DNA of 8,050 nucleotides. It comes from an uncultured Porphyromonadaceae bacterium. GTDB lineage: Bacteria; Bacteroidota; Bacteroidia; Bacteroidales; Muribaculaceae. Location: contig USNC01000057.1 of the NCBI GenBank assembly GCA_900555915.1, forward strand, positions 1 to 8,050, written 5' to 3'. The position numbers and the translations under genes were made by a program. The notes under the pieces are model-generated. The model made no database searches and was not told the DNA's origin. It saw nothing but the letters and a program-made list of their open reading frames with translations. Shown piece by piece: positions 1 to 6,062 of the stretch (position 1 is the stretch's first letter; each line of letters begins with the position of its first letter).

Positions 1-33
1 TCGTCGGCAGCGTCAGATGTGTATAAGAGACAG
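1..33 (+). other. Nextera transposase adapter left in the assembly (artefact)
   Basis: These 33 bases match the Illumina Nextera read-1 transposase adapter from first to last base. Positions 15-33 are the 19-bp Tn5 mosaic end (AGATGTGTATAAGAGACAG) and positions 1-14 are the read-1 tail. This is library-preparation sequence that was not trimmed, so base 1 is almost certainly a contig end. Genuine genomic sequence starts at about base 34, at the junction made by the transposase in vitro. It should not be read as a natural Tn5/IS50 end: no transposase gene or second end is present. Confidence 0.97.
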
Positions 34-56
34 TATTGGAGGCGAGTTGAAATTTT

Positions 57-84
57 GAATTTAGAATTTAGAATTTAGAATTTT
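57..84. repeat. 7-bp AT-rich tandem repeat downstream of dusB
   Basis: The unit GAATTTA occurs at 57-63, 64-70 and 71-77, with a fourth copy changed in its last base at 78-84. A related run (GAAATTTT) precedes it at 49-56. It lies in the 118 bases between the adapter and the dusB stop codon, which otherwise hold only AT-rich sequence and a G-rich patch at 136-158. I see no convincing terminator hairpin or gene in this stretch. The function is unknown; it is probably a slippage-prone intergenic simple repeat. Confidence 0.8.
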
Positions 85-151
85 TGACTTTGGCAATATA
101 CTTGGTAATATATTTGAGGATGATTATTTGCTATTGGGGGCCTCGGGGGAG

Positions 152-1132
152 TCAGGGGAAGAAAGTCTCTTCTATATACGATAGCAAATCGTCGAGTTCT
201 TTTTCCGTCTCTACACGCAGGAGGCGTATGCGGGTCTCGCGGAAATCGGGAATACCTTTCAGCAACGGAGTGGCGGCGAGATGACGGCGCACGTGGAGAA
301 TGCCGCGATACTCGTCGATCCTATCTATCGACTCCCTGATCTGCCTGCGGAGCATAGCGAATTTCTCGGCATCGGTCACGACCGGGACGCTGCCGTCGCG
401 CAGAAATCCCGTGACCTCGCGGAATATCCAGGGGGCGCCGAAACTTGCCCGCCCTATCATGACGGCATCCACACCGAAAGTATCGAAGGCATCGCGAGCC
501 TGCTGCGGGGTCTTGATGTCGCCATTGCCGATAATGGGGATCTCAATGCGAGGGTCGGCTTTCACCTCTCCGATTAGGGTCCAGTCGGCGTCGCCGGTGT
601 ACATCTGCGAGCGTGTGCGGCCGTGGATGGTGAGGGCCTTTATGCCGCAATCCTGCAGGCGCGGCGCGAGCTCGGTGATGATCTTATTCTCGCAGTCCCA
701 ACCGAGGCGCGTCTTCACCGTGACGGGTAGGGACACGGCTTCAACGACAGCACGCGTGATTCGCAACATCTTTTCCGGATCGCGGAGCATACCTGCGCCA
801 GCCCCTTTTCCCGCCACTTTCTTCACGGGACACCCGAAATTGATGTCGATGATGTCGGGGCCTGCGGCCTCCACCATTCTTGCGGCCTCGACCATGGCGT
901 CTTCGTCGCGGCCATATATCTGTATAGCCACGGGGCGCTCGCGGTGGTCGATGTGGAGTTTGCGTGTGGTGGAGTTGATGTTGCGGACGAGAGCCTCCGC
1001 TGAGACGAATTCGGTATAGACCATCGCCGCCCCCTGCTCGCGGCAGATAAGGCGGAAGGATGGGTCGGTGACGTCTTCCATCGGGGCGAGCAAAACGGGG
1101 CGCTCCCCGAGGTCTATTCTATCTATCTTCAT
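152..1132 (-). CDS. dusB: tRNA-dihydrouridine synthase, DusB type
   Basis: This cytoplasmic flavoenzyme reduces specific uridines in tRNA to dihydrouridine using FMN and NADPH. At 326 residues it has the usual family length. The N-terminal TIM barrel starts with the FMN-binding motif LLAPMEDVTDPSFR (14-27). QIYG is at 71-74. The motif DINFGCPVKKVAGKGAG (96-112) contains the expected catalytic cysteine, Cys101. KTRLGWD (140-146) and TIHGRTR (168-174) carry the conserved Lys140 and His170, which contact the flavin or substrate. NGDI (203-206) and IGR (226-228) form the phosphate-binding end of the barrel. The C-terminal region (about 250-326), with HVRRHL near 280, fits the helical tRNA-binding domain. 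The ATG at 1132 places the first motif at the normal distance from the N-terminus. It lies 83 bases downstream of the M16 peptidase gene on the same strand with no clear promoter of its own, so co-transcription is likely. The family assignment is firm; the DusB subtype is less so. Confidence 0.95.
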   Translation of the reverse strand: MKIDRIDLGERPVLLAPMEDVTDPSFRLICREQGAAMVYTEFVSAEALVRNINSTTRKLHIDHRERPVAIQIYGRDEDAMVEAARMVEAAGPDIIDINFGCPVKKVAGKGAGAGMLRDPEKMLRITRAVVEAVSLPVTVKTRLGWDCENKIITELAPRLQDCGIKALTIHGRTRSQMYTGDADWTLIGEVKADPRIEIPIIGNGDIKTPQQARDAFDTFGVDAVMIGRASFGAPWIFREVTGFLRDGSVPVVTDAEKFAMLRRQIRESIDRIDEYRGILHVRRHLAATPLLKGIPDFRETRIRLLRVETEKELDDLLSYIEETFFP

Positions 1133-1152
1133 GCTGGATCAATGTGGCTTTA

Positions 1153-1218
1153 TCAAGGACGTTAAGGACCTTAGGGACTTCAAGGACTTTAAGAGACTTA
1201 AGGACTTTAGGGACTTTA
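1153..1218 (-). repeat. 9-bp tandem repeat with an in-frame stop in every unit
   Basis: Read on the minus strand, this is a row of seven clear 9-base units, consensus TAAAGTCCT, from 1218 down to 1156, followed by a degenerate copy that starts TGA at 1155. The period is exactly nine throughout; one unit (1200-1192, TAAGTCTCT) is altered but keeps the length. The first unit supplies the stop codon of the M16 peptidase gene (1218-1216). Because nine is a multiple of three, each following unit puts another stop in the same frame: TAA at 1209, 1200, 1191, 1173 and 1164, and TGA at 1182 and 1155. The array fills most of the gap between the peptidase and dusB. Its function is unknown. Confidence 0.85.
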
Positions 1219-2433
1219 AAGCAGGGTGAGGCGGTTGCAGCGGTCGGGGGCGAGGAACTGCGCCACCTCAAGGAGGCTGTCGGAGGTCACCTCGCGTATG
1301 CACGCGGCGGTGTGGCGGGTGTCGAGGATCTCGCCATAGTGGAGCAGGCTTTTTCCCATGCTCATGGCCATGTTCTCGCGGTTGTCGGCACTGACGAGGA
1401 GTTGTCCGCAATACTGGGTCTTGATCTTCTCGAGAGTGCGTGGTTTCATGGGGGCCTGAGCGAGCCTGTCGAGTTCGCGGCGCACAATCGAGAGGCACTT
1501 CCTGACATTGTTTTTGTCGCAGCCGATATATACGGACATGAGTCCGGTGTCGCTGAAGTTTGATATGAAACTGTCGACGGTGTAGACGAGTCCACGTTTC
1601 TCACGCAACTCGCGGTTGAGGACGCTGCTCATGCAGGGTCCGCCGAAGTAATTGTTGAGCAGATAGAGTGCATACCGCCTCTGGTCGAAGCGGCTGAATG
1701 TGCGCGCGCCGTAGATGGTATGCGCCTGGAAGCCGTCGTTGTCGATCACTTCATCGAAACGGGCGGCTACGGGGGGCACTTCACGTGCGGGACGGCGGTC
1801 GGGGAAGTTGAGTATGCCGAAATGTTTCTCTACCTTGCGGATTATCTTTTCGGGATCTACGGGCGCGGAGATATATACCACCATGTTGCCCGGGGTATAG
1901 TTCAGGTCGAGAAACTGGCGGCATTCGCGGCCCGTGAGCGCACGCACGCTTTCGGGAGAGCCGAGAATGTTGTGGGCGAGGGCGCTTCCGGCAAACACCC
2001 GCTCCACGTATTCGTCGTAGACGTTTTCGGAGGGCGCGTCGAGATAGGATTTTATCTCTTCGACCACCACCTCATGCTCCGTCTCTATCTCATGCTGGGG
2101 AAAGAGGGAATTCGCAATTATGTCGGCGAGGAGTTCAAGCGCGCGGTCCTCGTAGCCGGCTGGCGCGGAGGTGTATATTACGGTGTCTTCTTTCGAGGTG
2201 CATGCGTTGAGGTCGCCGCCGATGCTTTCCATGCGCGCCGAGATAGCGGCGCTCGATCGGCGCCAGGTGCCTTTGAAAACAGTGTGTTCCACGAAGTGGG
2301 CAAGCCCCTGATGCCCAGGGGCCTCATCGCGGCTTCCGCTGCCTACGGCCACACCGATGTATGACACGAGGGCGTCGCTCCGGCTGATTGCGAGTCTAAG
2401 CCCGTTGTGGAGAGTGTGCGTGATGTATTCCAT
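1216..2433 (-). CDS. M16 family zinc metallopeptidase (pitrilysin/processing-peptidase type)
   Basis: This is a 405-residue single-unit member of peptidase family M16, the size of bacterial M16B enzymes, which usually work as dimers that enclose and cut peptides. The inverted zinc motif HFVEH is at residues 46-50: His46 and His50 bind zinc and Glu49 is the catalytic base. The third ligand is Glu125 or Glu126 in EVVVEEI (121-127), at the family's normal spacing of about 75 residues. The C-terminal half (about 160-405) is the second M16 domain and includes the conserved LREKRGLVY segment (276-284), whose Arg and Tyr are the usual substrate-contact pair. It begins MEYITHTLHNGLR, the normal start of such proteins, with no signal peptide, so a cytoplasmic location is inferred. 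The start at 2433 lies just behind a Bacteroidetes-type promoter. The last codons run into the 9-bp tandem repeat, and dusB follows 83 bases on. The physiological substrate cannot be read from the sequence. Confidence 0.95.
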   Translation of the reverse strand: MEYITHTLHNGLRLAISRSDALVSYIGVAVGSGSRDEAPGHQGLAHFVEHTVFKGTWRRSSAAISARMESIGGDLNACTSKEDTVIYTSAPAGYEDRALELLADIIANSLFPQHEIETEHEVVVEEIKSYLDAPSENVYDEYVERVFAGSALAHNILGSPESVRALTGRECRQFLDLNYTPGNMVVYISAPVDPEKIIRKVEKHFGILNFPDRRPAREVPPVAARFDEVIDNDGFQAHTIYGARTFSRFDQRRYALYLLNNYFGGPCMSSVLNRELREKRGLVYTVDSFISNFSDTGLMSVYIGCDKNNVRKCLSIVRRELDRLAQAPMKPRTLEKIKTQYCGQLLVSADNRENMAMSMGKSLLHYGEILDTRHTAACIREVTSDSLLEVAQFLAPDRCNRLTLL

Positions 2434-2437
2434 AATG

Positions 2438-2469
2438 CAAATTTAGTCATTTTCGCCGACATGAGCAAA
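2438..2469 (-). promoter_or_regulatory. Bacteroidetes-type sigma-ABfr promoter for the M16-dusB unit
   Basis: On the minus strand, TTTG (2469-2466) is followed by 20 bases and then TAAATTTG (2445-2438). This fits the known Bacteroides -33/-7 promoter pattern (TTTG, about 19-21 bases, TAnnTTTG) with no mismatch. Only four bases separate the -7 element from the ATG at 2433, so transcription should start at or within a few bases of the start codon. The -33 element lies inside the T-tract of the upstream terminator, so one transcription unit ends where the next begins. Transcription start mapping is not available. Confidence 0.7.
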
Positions 2470-2504
2470 ATAAAAGCGGCATCCCGGTGTGGGACGCCGC
2501 TTTT
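2467..2504 (-). terminator. Rho-independent terminator after the secreted-protein gene
   Basis: On the minus strand, a 14-bp stem (arms 2504-2491 and 2485-2472, one G-U pair) closes a 5-base loop at 2490-2486. The lower stem is AAAAGCGGC pairing with GCCGCTTTT. The descending arm runs into TTTTATTTT (2475-2467), a proper U-tract. It begins 25 bases after the stop codon of the 354-residue gene, so it probably ends the SusC/SusD transcription unit and isolates the M16 peptidase gene. Confidence 0.9.
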
Positions 2505-2528
2505 GTATTGTCGGGGGAGTTATCCGGA

Positions 2529-3593
2529 TTACTTGCGGATGAACTTCTTGCCGTTTTGGATGAGGATGCCCTTTGCGTCTGCGTTCACGCGTACGCCGAG
2601 CATGTTGTAGACGGGAGCGTTTTCGTCAGCTACCGCTTCTACGCCTTCAACGCCTGCACCTTCAAGGATAGCGGGGAACTCAACCTTTGCATAGGTTACA
2701 GAGCCGTCTTCGCCAAGAACTTCATCGTATACGATAGAGGGAACTTCCTCAGTGAAGATGAAACCTCCGCAAGCAGCCTTGGAGCCGAGAGCGCAGAAGT
2801 AATAGTCCATATCAGCCCATACGTGGAATGAAAGGAAACCAGTGGATTCACCGGGAGCTTTCTCGAGGCCAGCTGCATTCCAAGGCATTGCGGGCTTAGT
2901 CTGGCCGAGGATTTCCTCCATGACGGCCGAACCTTTCTTCTCCTTGCCATCTTCACCAGTCCATACGGGACGTTCGCCGGCAACAACATTGCCATTCTGG
3001 TCGAGCCAAAGAAGTTCGCCAGCCTCGTTCTTGGACTGTTTTGTAGCAGGGATGAGATACTTGCTTGCCTCGGGCGAATTGAAATCGATCATGCCATATT
3101 CATCAGAAGGCATAGCGTAGTAGATCTTCTGCTCGCCGTTGGACCATCCGAGAGCGTACACGATAGCGCCATCTACAGTACCCTCATACACGAGATACTG
3201 CTTGTTGGGATTGACCTTTGTAAAGACAGTCATATAGCCGTCCTGCTTAGCAGTGATCTTGAAGACAGCACCTGCGCTGGGAGCACCTGCTTCAAAGCTG
3301 GTGAAAGTCGGGTTTGCATCACCAACCGCACCGCTTCCGAGCTGTACCGGAGTTCCGTTGACTGTGACGTTACGATAGTTCTTGTAGGTAGTAGTAGAAC
3401 CCCATTTGTCAGCGTATGCTGTACCGAAGGCACCCGCTTCATTGTCGACGATAGTCACGGGATCCATCTGAGCCTTATCTTTTGCAAGACCGGCTGTTGC
3501 GAGTTCTTCGTCAGTAGCGAGACCTACGATTACCTGAGCATTTGCGACACCTGCAAATGCAACTGCGGCGAGAAGAAGTAATGATTTTCTCAT
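2529..3593 (-). CDS. Secreted protein of unknown function with a Por/T9SS-like C-terminal tail
   Basis: This 354-residue protein has a clear Sec signal peptide: Arg-Lys at 2-3, a Leu/Ala-rich core, and a signal peptidase I site after ANA at about residue 19, with mature Gln20. I recognise no catalytic domain. The body (about 20-320) is rich in Gly, Thr, Val and aromatic residues in short alternating stretches, such as FKITAKQDGYMTVFTKV (111-127) and YLVYEG (133-138), which suggests a beta-sandwich; this is inference. The last 27 residues (VYNMLGVRV at 328-336, then KGILIQNGKKFIRK) resemble the end of Bacteroidetes secretion-system (Por/T9SS type A) sorting domains. The usual 70-90-residue domain is not obvious before it. 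It lies 78 bases downstream of the SusC/SusD/lipoprotein genes, behind a hairpin, with a strong terminator after it. I saw no good promoter in front, so it may be read from the susC promoter or be separately controlled. It could be a surface or extracellular binding protein. Confidence 0.88.
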   Translation of the reverse strand: MRKSLLLLAAVAFAGVANAQVIVGLATDEELATAGLAKDKAQMDPVTIVDNEAGAFGTAYADKWGSTTTYKNYRNVTVNGTPVQLGSGAVGDANPTFTSFEAGAPSAGAVFKITAKQDGYMTVFTKVNPNKQYLVYEGTVDGAIVYALGWSNGEQKIYYAMPSDEYGMIDFNSPEASKYLIPATKQSKNEAGELLWLDQNGNVVAGERPVWTGEDGKEKKGSAVMEEILGQTKPAMPWNAAGLEKAPGESTGFLSFHVWADMDYYFCALGSKAACGGFIFTEEVPSIVYDEVLGEDGSVTYAKVEFPAILEGAGVEGVEAVADENAPVYNMLGVRVNADAKGILIQNGKKFIRK

Positions 3594-3624
3594 TGTAATT
3601 TGATTTTTTGATTAAAGAATATTT

Positions 3625-3662
3625 GGTCGGCAGAAATGGTCTGAACCCCATCTCCGCCAACC
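3625..3662 (-). promoter_or_regulatory. Intergenic RNA hairpin between the lipoprotein and secreted-protein genes
   Basis: In minus-strand RNA the arms 3662-3648 and 3639-3625 form an unbroken 15-bp stem with three G-U pairs around an 8-base loop (3647-3640, GGTTCAGA). On the plus strand the same three positions are A-C mismatches, so the structure suits transcripts of the resident genes. The stem starts 10 bases after the lipoprotein stop codon and ends 31 bases before the next ATG. No U-tract follows directly (AAATATTCTTT), so it is not a standard terminator. It could be a weak terminator, an mRNA processing or stability element, or a leader structure. Confidence 0.6.
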
Positions 3663-3671
3663 TATTTATAT

Positions 3672-4175
3672 TTACTGTTTGTTTCCTTTGAAACTATTGA
3701 TGAACTTGACTTCGACAGGTCTTCCATTGACCCTGATTTTCTTCTTTACAGTATAAGTCAGGGTCGCTTCACCCTCAGGCGAAACCTTTCCATTGAAAAC
3801 CATTCCAAATGGATTCAATTCATACACATTCCAGAACGACAGCATACCTGAACTGTTCCTGCTTATATTGCAGCCACAGGATTCGGCCTTAAGTCCGAGG
3901 TCGACAGCTTTTTTATCGTCAGACACGAGAGTCAGAACAGAAACATTGTTGCCAAGTTCCTCATTCCATTCGAACTTCATGTAGCCAGTTGATGAGGTTA
4001 TCTCACCGGTATTGGTATTGTCGCTTGTCCAGGTACCTACATAAGTGCCTTCAATCAACTTCTCGGCGCTGTCGGGAGCTCCTGTAGGAGGCATGACCTC
4101 ATTCTTGTCGCTGCAGGCCGAGAATGCGAGAAGCAAGGCAAGACAGCCGAATATAGATTTAATTATAGCTTTCAT
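3672..4175 (-). CDS. Small surface lipoprotein, probable calycin/lipocalin-like beta-barrel
   Basis: This 167-residue protein has a lipoprotein signal: Lys2 and Lys6, a hydrophobic core, and a lipobox ending FSAC with lipidated Cys21. The residues after it (Ser-Asp-Lys-Asn-Glu) include early acidic positions, like those linked to export to the cell surface in Bacteroidetes. The mature domain begins IEGTYVGTW (41-49), reminiscent of the lipocalin G-x-W start. It continues as alternating beta-type segments and ends with VKFINSFKGNKQ (156-167), like the end of Bacteroides calycin-like barrels. That fold assignment is from pattern alone. A Cys-Gly-Cys pair is at 100-102. The gene starts 20 bases after the susD-like stop codon, so it is almost certainly co-transcribed. 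Its place is that of a SusE/SusF or surface glycan-binding protein, but it is far shorter than those families. The likely role is binding ligand, or lipid or other hydrophobic cargo, beside the transporter. Confidence 0.85.
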   Translation of the reverse strand: MKAIIKSIFGCLALLLAFSACSDKNEVMPPTGAPDSAEKLIEGTYVGTWTSDNTNTGEITSSTGYMKFEWNEELGNNVSVLTLVSDDKKAVDLGLKAESCGCNISRNSSGMLSFWNVYELNPFGMVFNGKVSPEGEATLTYTVKKKIRVNGRPVEVKFINSFKGNKQ

Positions 4176-4195
4176 TTCAGTATTGTTTACTAATA

Positions 4196-6046
4196 TTAAT
4201 ATCCAGGATTCTGATCAGCGGAAGTGATAGCGTGGTTGGCATCGATTTCAGCCTGCGGAATCGGACGATACCATTTGATCTCACCCTTAGCATTGCTCAT
4301 CGTGGCTACAGAGGTAGCATAACGACTGAACTCGAGATTGTAGCGGACGAGCTGTTTTGTGCGTCGGAGATCGAAATAACGTGTACGTTCGGCGTAGCAC
4401 TCGCGCGCACGCTCATCAAGCACGAGGTCAAGAGGCTTGATGTCAAAGTTGGCATTTGTGATATAGGGAGGTATGTATGCTCCGAAAGAAGAGAGCCTCG
4501 AGACGCCGGCTCTTGCACGAACGTCGTTGATTTTCTCAAGAGCCTTAACTTCATCACCTGCCATCAGATAGGCTTCAGCCGCTACCAGATACATCTCGCT
4601 GACATGAAGCAACGGAACGTCGCGGTAATCGTTCTTTTCGGTCACATTATCCGATTCCGGGTCATCGTATTTGCAAACGCATGTACCGTTGTTGGCACTC
4701 TCTACGATGAATGTAGTGAACGGGACAGTCTTTTTGGTAGGCATCGTACCTGCGGTGTTAAATTCCCATTTAGTCACATTATCACCGGAGATGATAGCGG
4801 CAAACGGAAGATTCACACCATAAGTGTTTTCCTTGAACTGTTTGGCCTGACCATTTTCCACAAGTTTGCGTATGTCGGCTTCGGCCTCAGCCACAGTAGT
4901 GTAAGAAGGATAGAATTTCATTGCTACAGGAAGAGCCTTCTGTTCCTCCTCTGTACAGTTGTAGCGAGCGAGATAACCCTGAGTGCCCCATGTCGCGTTC
5001 TTGTTCTCGAGCAGGGGAGCATTGTAGAATACGGTCATGAAAGTACCTTCAAAACGGGTATCGCCTTTTTCAAAGAGGCTTGCAGCCTTAGCAGACATGG
5101 CATTGGTGCCGCCACTTTTTGTACCCTTCTGTCCGGTCACGATGCAGTTGCCATAATATGACATATAGTTGTACATCAGAGAATGGCCGCCCGAAGCCTT
5201 ATTGCCGGGATAACCTTTCCTATCGTATTGTGCAGAGAATATTTCCTCGGCATTTCCCTCATTGTTCCAGGCCCATTTGTCGACGAACGACATGGTAAGA
5301 GGAATACCCATGATAGATTTTTCAGCCCAGTCGGCAGCTTTCTTGAACATGTCCTTGCTGTTGACAGTGTAAGTACCGGCTTCGGCATTCTCGAGAGTGG
5401 TATCAAGATCCCATGCGGCAGCAAGAGCGATCTTCGCAGCAATTGCAGCCACAGCCTGCTTGCTTGCGGATCCGTTATGGTCCTGATTCGGGAGAGTAGA
5501 GTTGTTGTAGAGGTCCTCGCATTCGTCGAGCAACTTCTTATATATCTCGTCAAGCGGAGTCTTGGGGATATCATTCACTGCTGTCTGGATATACTCAGTG
5601 ACATATGGGACAGAACCGAACTGCTGAGTCATGTAATAATAACCGAACACTCTGAGGAAACGACCTTCTGCCTCCACCTGTTTGTCACCGCTTTCGCCAG
5701 CATAATGAATCATGCAGTTAGCACGGTTGATCTGGAACATCACCTTCTGATAATACTCCTTTACAGTTCCGTTGTCGGGAGTTATTGAGAACAGGGCAAA
5801 CTGTCCGTCGTCGTTACCACGAGGGTTGATATATAGGTCAGTGGCCTGATCCAGCATGTCTATGTGAGTCGCAATCCAGCGAACCGCATTGTAGGCCACA
5901 GGACGAATCTGCTCAGGATGCTCCTTGAAATAGACATCGGCATCCTCCGGATTAGAGAGATTTTTTGATTCGAGGAAGTCGGAGCACGCCGTCATCAGCA
6001 TTACACCGCCAAGTCCCAGAATATAATATTTAAGTTTTTTCATCAT
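4196..6046 (-). CDS. SusD/RagB family surface nutrient-binding lipoprotein
   Basis: SusD-like proteins are lipid-anchored on the outer face of the outer membrane and act as hinged lids over SusC channels, capturing glycans or peptides for import. At 616 residues it is slightly long for the family. The signal peptide ends in the lipobox LMTAC with Cys21, followed by SDFLES. Conserved N-terminal SusD features include INRAN (106-110) and AEGRFLRVFGYYYM (126-139). The tetratricopeptide-like scaffold recurs at LLHVSEMYLVAAEAYLMAG (479-497) and ALEKINDVRARAG (502-514). The C-terminal RagB/SusD domain contains LDERARECYAERTRYFDLRRT (543-563) and ends in the usual RPIPQAEIDAN (594-604) and QNPGY. The ATG at 6046 gives a Met-Met start; the second Met (6043) is equally possible. 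The SusC-like stop codon lies 16 bases upstream, the normal tight coupling. The ligand cannot be told, as no degradative enzyme lies nearby in the window. Confidence 0.97.
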   Translation of the reverse strand: MMKKLKYYILGLGGVMLMTACSDFLESKNLSNPEDADVYFKEHPEQIRPVAYNAVRWIATHIDMLDQATDLYINPRGNDDGQFALFSITPDNGTVKEYYQKVMFQINRANCMIHYAGESGDKQVEAEGRFLRVFGYYYMTQQFGSVPYVTEYIQTAVNDIPKTPLDEIYKKLLDECEDLYNNSTLPNQDHNGSASKQAVAAIAAKIALAAAWDLDTTLENAEAGTYTVNSKDMFKKAADWAEKSIMGIPLTMSFVDKWAWNNEGNAEEIFSAQYDRKGYPGNKASGGHSLMYNYMSYYGNCIVTGQKGTKSGGTNAMSAKAASLFEKGDTRFEGTFMTVFYNAPLLENKNATWGTQGYLARYNCTEEEQKALPVAMKFYPSYTTVAEAEADIRKLVENGQAKQFKENTYGVNLPFAAIISGDNVTKWEFNTAGTMPTKKTVPFTTFIVESANNGTCVCKYDDPESDNVTEKNDYRDVPLLHVSEMYLVAAEAYLMAGDEVKALEKINDVRARAGVSRLSSFGAYIPPYITNANFDIKPLDLVLDERARECYAERTRYFDLRRTKQLVRYNLEFSRYATSVATMSNAKGEIKWYRPIPQAEIDANHAITSADQNPGY

Positions 6047-6062
6047 TTATACTTCTTGAAAT

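Noticed and set aside
15..33. Natural Tn5/IS50 mosaic end as evidence of a mobile element
   Set aside because: The preceding 14 bases are the synthetic read-1 tail, so this is the in vitro library adapter and not a genomic transposon end.
92..118. AT-rich inverted repeat as a dusB terminator
   Set aside because: The stem is only about six A-T pairs (AATATA/TATATT) and no U-tract follows, so it is too weak to call.
136..158. G-rich patch across the dusB stop codon as a possible G-quadruplex
   Set aside because: Only three runs of four or more G are present (136-140, 145-149, 155-158); a fourth run is missing, so a stable intramolecular quadruplex is not supported.
300..1019. Plus-strand 239-residue open frame opposite dusB
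   Set aside because: It lies fully antisense to a gene with all Dus motifs, gives a Ser/Arg-rich low-complexity translation without recognisable domains, and reflects the high G+C of the dusB codons.
1144..1563. Plus-strand 139-residue open frame starting in the 9-bp repeat, with repeated Arg-Thr-Leu at its start
   Set aside because: The repeated tripeptide is just the 9-bp repeat read in frame, and the rest is antisense to the M16 peptidase. No promoter or homology-like pattern is visible.
1720..2364. Plus-strand 214-residue open frame opposite the M16 peptidase
   Set aside because: It overlaps a gene with intact zinc-binding motifs on the other strand, and its translation shows no domain.
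3594..3624. Possible promoter directly before the secreted-protein gene
   Set aside because: TATTCTTTA on the minus strand only loosely resembles TAnnTTTG, and no TTTG lies at the right distance upstream.
4232..5161. Plus-strand 309-residue open frame opposite the SusD-like gene
   Set aside because: It is long, but fully antisense to a textbook SusD. The translation has no signal, membrane or domain pattern, so it is a shadow frame.
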